NCBI GenBank assembly: GCA_965247635.1
Contig: CBDFHJ010000008.1
Coordinates: forward strand, 1-64,000
Direction: 5' to 3'
Source of the DNA: CBDFHJ01 sp965247635
GTDB taxonomy: Bacteria > Chloroflexota > Dehalococcoidia > Lucifugimonadales > Australimonadaceae
Length of the DNA stretch: 64,000 nucleotides
The position numbers and the translations under genes are program-made. Positions within the stretch are counted from its first letter, which is position 1. Every line of letters begins with the position of its first letter. The notes below the pieces were generated by a model. The model was not told the origin of the DNA, did no database searches, and worked only from the letters and a program-made list of their open reading frames with translations. Shown here in pieces: positions 1 through 7,873 of this stretch.

Positions 1-1075
1 CGATACCGGCTATCGGAACGGATACGGCAGAGCCCGGAGGCTTACGCTGAGTTCGGGAACGATACAGCTGAGGCGGCCGCGAGTCCGCGATACCGAGGAG
101 CAGTTCGAGAGCCGGCTGCTGCCGCTGTTCGTCAACAGGACCAGGAAGGTTGCTGAGTTGATCCCCGAGCTGTACCTGCACGGTCTATCCGAAGGCGACT
201 TCGATCTGGCTTTGCGGGGGCTGCTGGGAGAGGACGCACCGGTATCGGCGAGCACGGTGGCCCGGTTGAAGTCCAAGTGGAACGATGAGCTTGCCCAATG
301 GCGCAGCCGGCCCCTAGATGACCTGGAAGTGGTCTACATGTGGGTGGATGGAGTCTACGTCAAGGCTGGTCTTGAGAAGGAGAAGGCGGCAGTACTGGTG
401 GTGGTGAGCGCTGTTCCCGGATACAGGGAGTCCACAGAGAACTGGTCCGATGTGCTCAGGGACATGAGGCGCCGCGGGCTGGAGTGCCCGAGGCTGGTGG
501 TTGGGGACGGACACCTGGGCATCTGGGGAGCTCTGCGCAACGTCTATCCGCAGGCGGCAGAGCAACGCTGCTGGAACCACAAGATCGTAAACGTGCTCGC
601 CAAGCTTCCAAAGCGACAACAGGACCAGGCCAAGCTCATGCTGCGTACTATCCCCTACGCGCCGACTCGGACAGAGGCTGAGCGGCTCAGGACGGTGTTC
701 ACCAGGTGGTGCGGCGACCATTCCTACGAGGCGGCCTCAGAGGCCTTGGAGCGGGACTGGGACCGCATGGTCACCTTCTATGACTTCCCAAAGGAGCACT
801 GGGGGCGCCTTCGCACGACGAACCCGGTAGAATCACCCTTCGCGGCCCTCAGGCTTCGGACCGATGCCGCCAAGCGCTACAAGAGGGTCGATCGGGCGAT
901 AGCGGTGATCTGGAAAATGTTGATGGTCGCCGAACAGCGCTTCAGGCGTCTGAAGGCCCCTGAGTTGATCGAAGACGTCTATCTCGGTGCACAGTACGCG
1001 GATGGAATCGCCATTGAATCAACGGCTGAGAAGGTCGCCGCCTGATGCCGTTTACACACCTATTGACGTAACCTC
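1..1075 (+). mobile_element. IS256-family element, copy A (left end outside window), 33-bp deletion form
   Basis: The right end is complete and stops at the ACCTC of the right inverted repeat. The left end lies before the window, so a target duplication cannot be tested; the eight bases after the element are GTTGAGCG. It carries the same internal 33-bp deletion as the copies at 21735 and 27049. Confidence 0.95.
2..1045 (+). CDS. IS256-family transposase, 5' partial, 11-residue deletion
   Basis: The frame is open from base 2 and ends at a TGA. It lacks the 11 residues (192-202 of the full protein) that follow the first catalytic strand, but keeps the predicted DDE residues. A His-to-Arg change just before the catalytic TTNPVE motif is unique to this copy. 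The deletion probably disturbs the RNase H fold, so activity is doubtful. Confidence 0.9.
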   Translation, partial: DTGYRNGYGRARRLTLSSGTIQLRRPRVRDTEEQFESRLLPLFVNRTRKVAELIPELYLHGLSEGDFDLALRGLLGEDAPVSASTVARLKSKWNDELAQWRSRPLDDLEVVYMWVDGVYVKAGLEKEKAAVLVVVSAVPGYRESTENWSDVLRDMRRRGLECPRLVVGDGHLGIWGALRNVYPQAAEQRCWNHKIVNVLAKLPKRQQDQAKLMLRTIPYAPTRTEAERLRTVFTRWCGDHSYEAASEALERDWDRMVTFYDFPKEHWGRLRTTNPVESPFAALRLRTDAAKRYKRVDRAIAVIWKMLMVAEQRFRRLKAPELIEDVYLGAQYADGIAIESTAEKVAA

Positions 1076-1269
1076 GTTGAGCGCCGGACAAAGAGGCAAC
1101 CAGGAGCCATCCAAGCCCGGTAGGCAGTTACTGTTTCGACTGGTCGTAGCGTCGGATTTCTGGCCACCACTCCCTTGAAGCTAACCTAGGCGTCTGCCCT
1201 AGCCTGCATTCACATTCATGGGGACAGGAGCGGGACGACAACTCGCCGTCCCGCTCCCTCTACTTTCTA

Positions 1270-1723
1270 CTATGGCGCAGGGTTGCGACAATCTTCCGTC
1301 AGCCAGGAGGTCCGGTGCTGCATGCCGTGGTACATGCCCGGCCCTGGGTAGTAGTTCTTCAGGCACCCGTTGATGGGCACCGTCATCTTGTTGTGCCCGA
1401 CAGGGAACTGGCTCAGCTCGTCGTCCGCCAGGAACCGTTCCATGTCCTTGTACACCTCGTTGCGCTCGTCTTCGTCCACCACCGCGATCGCCTTGAAGTA
1501 GAGCTCGTCGACCGTCTCGGCGCCCTCCCAGTTCCACGGGCCACGGCCCGCGGTTGGCGCAAAGGAGGTACCCGACAGGTTGAAGGGGTTCAGCGGGTCC
1601 ATGAAGGTGATGCCATACGCGGTGACCATCAAGGACCACCTACCGGCCAGCTGCTCCTCTGAGGAGATAATCCCCTCACGGCACTCCTGGAAGCCCCGCA
1701 GTCCGTTCTTCACGAAGCTGTCC
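1270..1723 (-). pseudogene. ABC solute-binding protein (family 5), C-terminal fragment
   Basis: This is the 3' part of the lipoprotein gene that starts at 4415, cut off by the IS at 1724-3091. It begins at the target duplication with the residues DSFVKNGLRGFQ and runs to a TAG stop at 1270. Removing the IS and one copy of the 8-bp duplication joins it in frame to the N-terminal part. The fragment has no start of its own and is probably not translated. Confidence 0.9.
1716..1723. repeat. Target-site duplication AGCTGTCC, left copy
   Basis: The identical 8 bases occur at 3092-3099 on the other side of IS copy B. Eight bp is normal for the IS256 family, so this is a simple insertion that has not been rearranged since. 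Confidence 0.9.
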
Positions 1724-3091
1724 GAGGTTACGTCAATAGGTGTGTAAACGACATCAGGCGGCGACCTTCTCAGCCGTTGATTCAATGGCGATTCCATCCG
1801 CATACTGTGCGCCGAGATAGACGTCTTCGATCAACTCAGGGGCCTTCAGACGCCTGAAGCGCTGTTCGGCGACCATCAACATTTTCCAGATCACCGCTAT
1901 CGCCCGATCGACCCTCTTGTAGCGCTTGGCGGCATCGGTCCGAAGCCTGAGGGCCGCGAAGGGTGATTCTACCGGGTTCGTCGTGCGAAGGTGCCCCCAG
2001 TGCTCCTTTGGGAAGTCATAGAAGGTGACCATGCGGTCCCAGTCCCGCTCCAAGGCCTCTGAGGCCGCCTCGTAGGAATGGTCGCCGCACCACCTGGTGA
2101 ACACCGTCCTGAGCCGCTCAGCCTCTGTCCGAGTCGGCGCGTAGGGGATAGTACGCAGCATGAGCTTGGCCTGGTCCTGTTGTCGCTTTGGAAGCTTGGC
2201 GAGCACGTTTACGATCTTGTGGTTCCAGCAGCGTTGCTCTGCCGCCTGCGGATAGACGTTGCGCAGAGCTCCCCAGATGCCCAGGTGTCCGTCCCCAACC
2301 ACCAGCCTCGGGCACTCCAGCCCGCGGCGCCTCATGTCCCTGAGCACATCGGACCAGTTCTCTGTGGGCTCCCTGTATCCGGGAACAGCGCTCACCACCA
2401 CCTTGCTCCCGTCGCTCAGGGCCGCCACCACCACCAGTACTGCCGCCTTCTCCTTCTCAAGACCAGCCTTGACGTAGACTCCATCCACCCACATGTAGAC
2501 CACTTCCAGGTCATCTAGGGGCCGGCTGCGCCATTGGGCAAGCTCATCGTTCCACTTGGACTTCAACCGGGCCACCGTGCTCGCCGATACCGGTGCGTCC
2601 TCTCCCAGCAGCCCCCGCAAAGCCAGATCGGAGTCGCCTTCGGATAGACCGTGCAGGTACAGCTCGGGGATCAACTCAGCAACCTTCCTGGTCCTGTTGA
2701 CGAACAGCGGCAGCAGCCGGCTCTCGAACTGCTCCTCGGTATCGCGGACTCGCGGCCGCCTCAGCTGTATCGTTCCCGAACTCAGCGTAAGCCTCCGGGC
2801 TCTGCCGTATCCGTTCCGATAGCCGGTATCGTTGTCCGAGTCGGATCTGAGCGCCGACTTCGCCCTTCCCAGAAACGCCGTCACCTCCTCCTCCGGCAAC
2901 TCCTGGATCAGCCTCTGGACCTGGCTTCGCACCCAATCCTCCAACTGCTCCCACTCCGGCCTTGACTCCGACCTACTCTCAGTGCTTTCCTTCCTCATGG
3001 GCGGTCTATCTCCTCTCTTGGGCCTCGAGCCCGTGTTGTTCAGAGAGAGGGTACACCGCCTGACTGTTTACACACTTTTTGAAGATACCTC
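1724..3091 (-). mobile_element. IS256-family element, copy B, complete, 1368 bp
   Basis: The element runs from GAGGTTACGTCAATAGG to GAAGATACCTC. Its ends are imperfect inverted repeats of about 26 bp sharing GAGGT, TCAA and GTGTGTAAAC. A perfect AGCTGTCC duplication flanks it. It carries a single transposase gene preceded by a GAGGAGATAG ribosome-binding site. It interrupts the solute-binding protein gene, whose reading frame meets a TGA at once inside the IS end. Confidence 0.97.
1754..2998 (-). CDS. IS256-family (mutator-type) transposase, 414 aa
   Basis: This is the full-length form of the transposase. The predicted catalytic triad is Asp172 (in WVDGVYVK), Asp236 (in VVGDGHLGIW) and Glu344 (in TTNPVE), with the RCWNHKIVN motif characteristic of the family between the second Asp and the Glu. 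About 414 residues is normal for IS256-type enzymes. Copy-specific residues are Pro35, Thr289, Ser123 (Phe in the others) and Pro211 (Ser in the others). The enzyme should cut and copy the element through its terminal inverted repeats. Nothing in this copy suggests inactivation. Confidence 0.95.
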   Translation of the reverse strand: MRKESTESRSESRPEWEQLEDWVRSQVQRLIQELPEEEVTAFLGRAKSALRSDSDNDTGYRNGYGRARRLTLSSGTIQLRRPRVRDTEEQFESRLLPLFVNRTRKVAELIPELYLHGLSEGDSDLALRGLLGEDAPVSASTVARLKSKWNDELAQWRSRPLDDLEVVYMWVDGVYVKAGLEKEKAAVLVVVAALSDGSKVVVSAVPGYREPTENWSDVLRDMRRRGLECPRLVVGDGHLGIWGALRNVYPQAAEQRCWNHKIVNVLAKLPKRQQDQAKLMLRTIPYAPTRTEAERLRTVFTRWCGDHSYEAASEALERDWDRMVTFYDFPKEHWGHLRTTNPVESPFAALRLRTDAAKRYKRVDRAIAVIWKMLMVAEQRFRRLKAPELIEDVYLGAQYADGIAIESTAEKVAA

Positions 3092-3099
3092 AGCTGTCC
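3092..3099. repeat. Target-site duplication AGCTGTCC, right copy
   Basis: Partner of 1716-1723; it marks the insertion point of copy B in the solute-binding protein gene. Confidence 0.9.
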
Positions 3100-4415
3100 A
3101 CCATGGGCGTGTAGAAGTTGCGGAACAGCCGGCTGCACCCCGCAGACCACGGGAACGGTAAGTCCAAGCCGCTGGGGTATCCTGCCTCTGTCAGCTTGTC
3201 CTTGGCTAACTGGTCCATCTCCGCCCGCCGCGCATCGTCCGCCCACGGCATCAGGACTTCCACCTCACCCACCGTCAGCGTCGAGCCCGCGAAGGAGTCC
3301 CGGTCAATCCACGTGTAGGCGCCCTCACCGGTGCCCTCGCCAAGCTGGAACTCCATGGCGTCCTTGGGGTCCAGCGAGTACCGCGCCGCCTGCACCACGC
3401 GCGAGTCCGTGAACGGCTCGAGCGTGTGGTGCAGGATGATCGAGAACCACCCGTGGCCGTGCTGCGCCGTGTAGCAGCTCTCCGGCTCAACACTCTTGCT
3501 GCACAGGTTCTGTGCTTCGTCTAGGCCCAGGCCCGTGAAGTCACTGGTCTGGTAGTCCCGCGTGGCGAACTTGGCGAACTCCCGCGAGTCGTCCAACGGC
3601 TCGCAGTTGTGCCACCCATCCAGGTACGGCAGCTGGTTGCCAAACTCGTCGACCCCCCAGTAGTCCTCAAACCGCTCGTACGCCACGCACCCCTCCGGGT
3701 CCCAGGCGATCATCCGGAAGTGGCCGGTGCCCACGCTGAACGTCCCTGTGGTGTCCGGGTGTAGGACCACCCACTTCTCGTCCGGAACGTCCGAAGTCGG
3801 GTCACCCGTGATCAGGTGCTCCGGTATGATGGAGGAGTGGTTGTTGGCCATGACCGAGATAAAGGACGCGTTGGGCGTGCCCGTGTCGATGACCACGGTG
3901 TAGTCGTCGACCTTGGTTACGTCTATGATCATCTCCTTCAGCACCAACGACCGGCGGGCAACGGCGAAGTTTGGCTCGAGGGCCCGCTTGTAGGTGGCCA
4001 CCACGTCGTCGGCGTCAAAGGCCTCACCGTCGTGCCACTTCACCCCTTGCCGCAACGTGAAGGTCCACTTCGTCCCCGTGGAGTCCACCGACCAGTCCGT
4101 GGCCAGCTTGGGGATAATCACCGGGCCCACCGCCGGGTCATACGGCTGGTCATAGCCCAGGAGCGCCTCGTAGTCCGCCCACAGGTACGACGTGCCCGTG
4201 AGGGTGGAGTACGCGTCTACCGCGGTCCGGTTCGACCGCCCCGTGTACAGCCAGCCGCCGTACTTCGGCCGCTCACCTAGGGGGGTCGGCGTGGCCGTTG
4301 CGTCGGCCGCAGTGGTGGCCGTGGGCGTCGGCGTGGCGTCGTCGCCACACGCTGCCAGCACGCCCAGCACGCCGATCATAGCCAAAAGTAGTAGGACAAG
4401 CTTACCCTTGCTCAT
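3092..4415 (-). pseudogene. ABC solute-binding lipoprotein (family 5, peptide/nickel type), N-terminal part, disrupted by IS
   Basis: The protein starts MSKGKLVLLLLAMIGVLGV with a lipobox ending LAAC, then a Thr/Pro/Ala-rich linker. The family 5 (DppA/OppA-like) domain follows; a typical stretch is WTFTLRQGVKWHDGEAFDAD. It would sit on the outer face of the membrane and deliver peptides or similar solutes to an ABC importer. No permease genes are in the window. The gene is cut at 3092 by an IS. The parts at 4415-3092 and 1715-1270 together make 1770 nt, an intact 589-codon frame plus stop. Its start codon is also the last unit of a 24-unit tandem array, so both translation start and C terminus are compromised. 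Confidence 0.9.
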
Positions 4416-4789
4416 GGTGACGAATGCTCATGGTGACGAATGCTCATGGTGACGAATGCTCATGGTGACGAATGCTCATGGTGACGAATGCTCATGGTGA
4501 CGAATGCTCATGGTGACGAATGCCATGGTGACATGCTCATGGTGACGAATGCTCATGGTGACGAATGCTCATGGTGACGAATGCTCATGGTGACGAATGC
4601 TCATGGTGACGAATGCTCATGGTGACGAATGCTCATGGTGACGAATGCTCATGGTGACGAATGCTCATGGTGACGAATGCTCATGGTGACGAATGCTCAT
4701 GGTGACGAATGCTCATGGTGACGAATGCTCATGGTGACGAATGCTCATGGTGACGAATGCTCATGGTGACGAATGCTCATGGTGACGAA
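4409..4789 (-). repeat. Tandem array of 24 start-codon units (16 bp each)
   Basis: Read on the minus strand the unit is TTCGTCACCATGAGCA, and each unit contains an ATG. Twenty-two units are full; the pair around 4524-4538 has lost 3 nt in total, giving 381 nt (24 x 16 - 3). The array lies exactly between the AGGAGG ribosome-binding site at 4790-4795 and the AGGGTAAG that continues the solute-binding protein gene. One unit alone would give a normal gene start with 9-nt spacing. The array is therefore an expansion of the initiation site itself. Confidence 0.95.
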
Positions 4790-4795
4790 CCTCCT
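4790..4795 (-). promoter_or_regulatory. Shine-Dalgarno site AGGAGG displaced from its gene by the array
   Basis: AGGAGG sits 9 nt before the first ATG of the array but about 375 nt before the ATG that opens the long reading frame. No other good Shine-Dalgarno site is inside the repeat unit. Confidence 0.75.
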
Positions 4796-5299
4796 GGTGT
4801 TATCAACCCTTAACTACGTCCGACTGGCCGCCACGGATGGATACTCCTGAGGATTGCCGGGTCGGCGGCTGCCGGCACTACGTGGAGCCTGAACAGAACT
4901 ACAGCAGCTTACTCCTGCTCATCGGATGTTTGTCAACCTTCGAATCCCGTGTGGTTAGCTACTCTTCGGGCCTTGGGTAAGTCACCCTGTTTAGGAAGTC
5001 GACGTTGGAACGCCTTGACTTGGCTTAAAACGTCTCGTCTTCTGATTCAGTTCTAACCTACCCGAAACTCGTGCGAGCTTGACGCTGTAGAGCGACGGAT
5101 GTCGAACGTCCTCTATGACGCTTTCAGCCCCCTTCGATGCCTGCACAGGAAGTCGCGACCAGTGCGCGGGGAATTCGGTTCCTCACGTACTGGCCAGCAA
5201 GCGCTGTCATACCGCGATATGAGCTGTCCCACCGCTACTACAAGGTTGCGGAAACGGCATGCTAAACGGCATCGATGGCGCGAGCAGCGGCGGCTTGGT
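4796..5299. other. Intergenic region between divergent genes
   Basis: This stretch should hold the promoters of the solute-binding protein gene (leftward) and the amidase (rightward). An open frame extends the amidase upstream to 5099, but its residues look like translated non-coding DNA. I see no convincing promoter, RNA gene or repeat. Confidence 0.5.
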
Positions 5300-6700
5300 A
5301 TGCTCACGTCAGACCTCGTCATGACCGAACCCTACGAACTAACCATAGCCGAGGCCTCAGCCCTCGTCCGGTCCCGCCGGCTCTCGCCCGTCGAGCTCGT
5401 GGACTCGCTCCTGGCTCAAATCGACCGCTTGGACGGTGCCCTCCGTGCATGGGTAAGGGTGGACCACGACGGCGCTCGGTCGGCGGCCCGACGCCGTGAG
5501 GCTGAACTGGGCCGTTCAGGCCCTATCGGACCCCTCCACGGCGTTCCCTTTGGCGCCAAGGACATCTTCTACACCGCGGGTCTAGCAACCGAGGCCGGGT
5601 CCAGGACTTGGGCCAGCTTCGTGCCGGCGTTTGATGCCACCGCCGTGGCGAGGCTGAAGGCGGCCGGAGGCATCTTGCTTGGCAAGACCGTGACCACGGA
5701 GTTTGCCGACGGCGACCCTGTGGCCACGCTAAACCCGTGGGACCCTGCTTGTACGCCTGGTGGCTCGAGCACCGGGTCGGCGGTGGCGGTGGCGGCTCGG
5801 ATGTGCCCCGCGGCCCTGGGCTCCCAGACGGTTGGCTCGGTGCTTCGGCCCGCCGCCTACAACGGCGTCGTCGGCCTAAAGCCCACCTTCGGAAGGCTAA
5901 GCCGGCACGGCGTGGTGCCCATGGCTGAGTCGCTGGACCACGTGGGCGTTTTCGCCCGCACCGTGGAGGACGTGGCCATCCTGTTTGGCGCGCTGGCAGG
6001 TCACGACCCCGACGACCCCGTATCCTCGGACGAGCCCGTGCCGGATGTCGTTGGGGCCCTTCGCAGTCAGAAGCCGCCACGTATCGGACTGCTGCGCGGC
6101 TACTTCTTCGATAGGATGGAGGCGAAGGCCTGGCGTTTCGTGGAGGAAGCGTGCCAACGGCTGAGTGAAGCCGGCGCCACTTTGGTGGAGCTGGACCCCG
6201 GCGTGGACTTCGCCCTCACCCACGCCGCCAACTTCACCCTCCAGGCGGCGGAGACCGCCGCCTTCCACCGGCCCATGTTCGCCGGCCACGAGCACGAGTA
6301 CGGCTCCAAGATTCGAGCGCTCATCGAACTAGGGAGTCAGGTAAGCCCCGAGGAGTACGACCAGGCAAAACGCCTTCAGCGCTGGAGCAGGGAGCGGGTG
6401 AGTCGTGCGCTGGACCAGGTCGACGTGCTCCTCTCGCCCACCGCTTCGTCGCTTGCGCCTCGGGACCTGACCACGACGGGAGACAACAGCTTCCAAAGCC
6501 CGTGGACCTTCACCGGCCTGCCCTCCATCTCCATTCCCACGGGCCTCGCCGATAGGGACGATGGTAACCCCGCCTTGCCTATGGCGGTCCAGCTGGGGGC
6601 TTTGCCCTTCGCGGAAGGCACGCTATTGGGGGTGGCTTACTGGTGCGAGCAGGCGCTTGATGTTCGGCTACCGGTACCTCCGCTGGCCGCAACGGAGTAG
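5300..6700 (+). CDS. Amidase (amidase signature family)
   Basis: This 466-residue enzyme hydrolyses C-N amide bonds; its substrate cannot be read from the sequence. The Ser-cisSer-Lys triad is visible as Lys87 (PFGAKD), Ser156 (PGGSSTGSA) and Ser180 (GSQTVGSVLRPA), with the usual 24 and 93 residue spacings. A GatA role is unlikely because no gatB or gatC is adjacent and the C-terminal half is of the general amidase type. The start is uncertain: ATG at 5300 or 5321 both precede the conserved N terminus, and neither has a strong ribosome-binding site. Confidence 0.88.
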   Translation: MLTSDLVMTEPYELTIAEASALVRSRRLSPVELVDSLLAQIDRLDGALRAWVRVDHDGARSAARRREAELGRSGPIGPLHGVPFGAKDIFYTAGLATEAGSRTWASFVPAFDATAVARLKAAGGILLGKTVTTEFADGDPVATLNPWDPACTPGGSSTGSAVAVAARMCPAALGSQTVGSVLRPAAYNGVVGLKPTFGRLSRHGVVPMAESLDHVGVFARTVEDVAILFGALAGHDPDDPVSSDEPVPDVVGALRSQKPPRIGLLRGYFFDRMEAKAWRFVEEACQRLSEAGATLVELDPGVDFALTHAANFTLQAAETAAFHRPMFAGHEHEYGSKIRALIELGSQVSPEEYDQAKRLQRWSRERVSRALDQVDVLLSPTASSLAPRDLTTTGDNSFQSPWTFTGLPSISIPTGLADRDDGNPALPMAVQLGALPFAEGTLLGVAYWCEQALDVRLPVPPLAATE

Positions 6701-6761
6701 CGCTTGGCCGCCGAACTGACGGGTCCTCGAGGACTTGGACGGGGACCCTGCTTCCTCAAGC

Positions 6762-7730
6762 TTAACCGCCGGCAGCCTTGGGAGAGGCGGCCTTGGAACG
6801 GGAATCAGCGTATACCTCGGCGATGAGCGCTATGCCCAGGGCCCGCTGCTGAGGAGTAACCGGCGCCAGGTGGACGGAAGGAGAACCGTCGGCCACCCCT
6901 ACAGGCCGCGTCCAGGTGCCCGAGCGGTCGGCTGGGTGGATGCCACGGAGGTAGGCCTCCCATAGCTGGCGGGCGCCGATAGCCGACTCCGGCAAGTCCG
7001 TGTAGTGCTTTCCCACCACGCGTGATGCCTCGATCCCGAAGAGCTGCGCCGCCGCGCCGTGTACCTCCCGAACGTGTCCGGAATCCCCTATAACCAACGT
7101 GACGCGGTAGCCGTCGTCGTATAACGCGTGGTACTGGGCCAGATTGTTTTCGAGGCGCTGGTTCGCGCCGATGAGATGGAGTATCGAGAAGCGCATCATC
7201 ACCATCAGTGTGCCCACCACACCAATGGCTGCTATCTGGACGATAAACCAGGTCCACGGCATACGGTCCGGCGCCACGACAACCATTCCCGTGCCGGCGC
7301 CGGCTACCATGATCCACACCAGGATTTGTGCGGTCAAAGCGTCCTTCGTGCTGGAGTAGAAGGGGAGCACCACCGGAATGATGAAGAAGATGAACAGGAC
7401 CTCTACGACGGCGCTTTCCGCTATGGCGATGCCCGCTACCCCGATGGCGGCCACCGGCAGGACGGTGCTCCACGCGATCCGGTTATTCCAGAGGGCCAGG
7501 CCGAGCAGCAGGTGGGAGAGGAGCTCCGGCAAGGACAGCACCACCGAGGCCGACCTGCCCACCGAGAGGACCAGGAAACTCACGAGGCCAAACACGGCGA
7601 TTTGGATGGCCAATACAAGCCGCAGCCGGTATGTGGCCCTGTCTATAGGGCCCGTAGGCGATGGCCGCAGCCATCGAAGGAGTAAGTTGCCCACAGCCAT
7701 CCTGCCAAGGGTGAAGTACGCCAGCGCCAA
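6762..7730 (-). CDS. Membrane protein with C-terminal PAS-like domain
   Basis: The first 190 residues hold about six hydrophobic helices (for example VLAIQIAVFGLVSFLVL and VVEVLFIFFIIPVVLPFY). A short coiled segment follows, then a PAS-like domain (VTLVIGDSGHVREVHGAAAQLFGIEASRVVGKHYTDL, split here by reading). No kinase, GGDEF or methyl-accepting domain follows, so this is a membrane sensor without a recognisable output module; the output may be a partner protein. The first codon of the long frame is TTG; an ATG 30 nt downstream is an alternative. It is convergent with the amidase. Confidence 0.6.
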   Translation of the reverse strand: MALAYFTLGRMAVGNLLLRWLRPSPTGPIDRATYRLRLVLAIQIAVFGLVSFLVLSVGRSASVVLSLPELLSHLLLGLALWNNRIAWSTVLPVAAIGVAGIAIAESAVVEVLFIFFIIPVVLPFYSSTKDALTAQILVWIMVAGAGTGMVVVAPDRMPWTWFIVQIAAIGVVGTLMVMMRFSILHLIGANQRLENNLAQYHALYDDGYRVTLVIGDSGHVREVHGAAAQLFGIEASRVVGKHYTDLPESAIGARQLWEAYLRGIHPADRSGTWTRPVGVADGSPSVHLAPVTPQQRALGIALIAEVYADSRSKAASPKAAGG

Positions 7731-7873
7731 TGGGTTAGCCGTAGAAGCTCCAGCCGTGCGCCGTAGCGGCGGCTCAGCACACCCACCTTGGGAGGCGCGG
7801 CTCCCGGGAGATCAATTGTAACGCGGCGCTGTGGGAAAGTCTCTGGTGTGCGCGGGATGGCGTCGAAGGCAGA

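Noticed and set aside
2078..2518. Open frames antisense to the transposase, repeated in every IS copy
   Set aside because: They recur only because the IS recurs, and are shadows of the high-GC transposase frame.
4409..4789. CRISPR array
   Set aside because: The 16-bp units are directly abutting with no spacers, and no cas genes are near.
5099..5299. N-terminal extension of the amidase
   Set aside because: The extra 67 residues are not family-like and lack a ribosome-binding site; the conserved domain starts near 5321.
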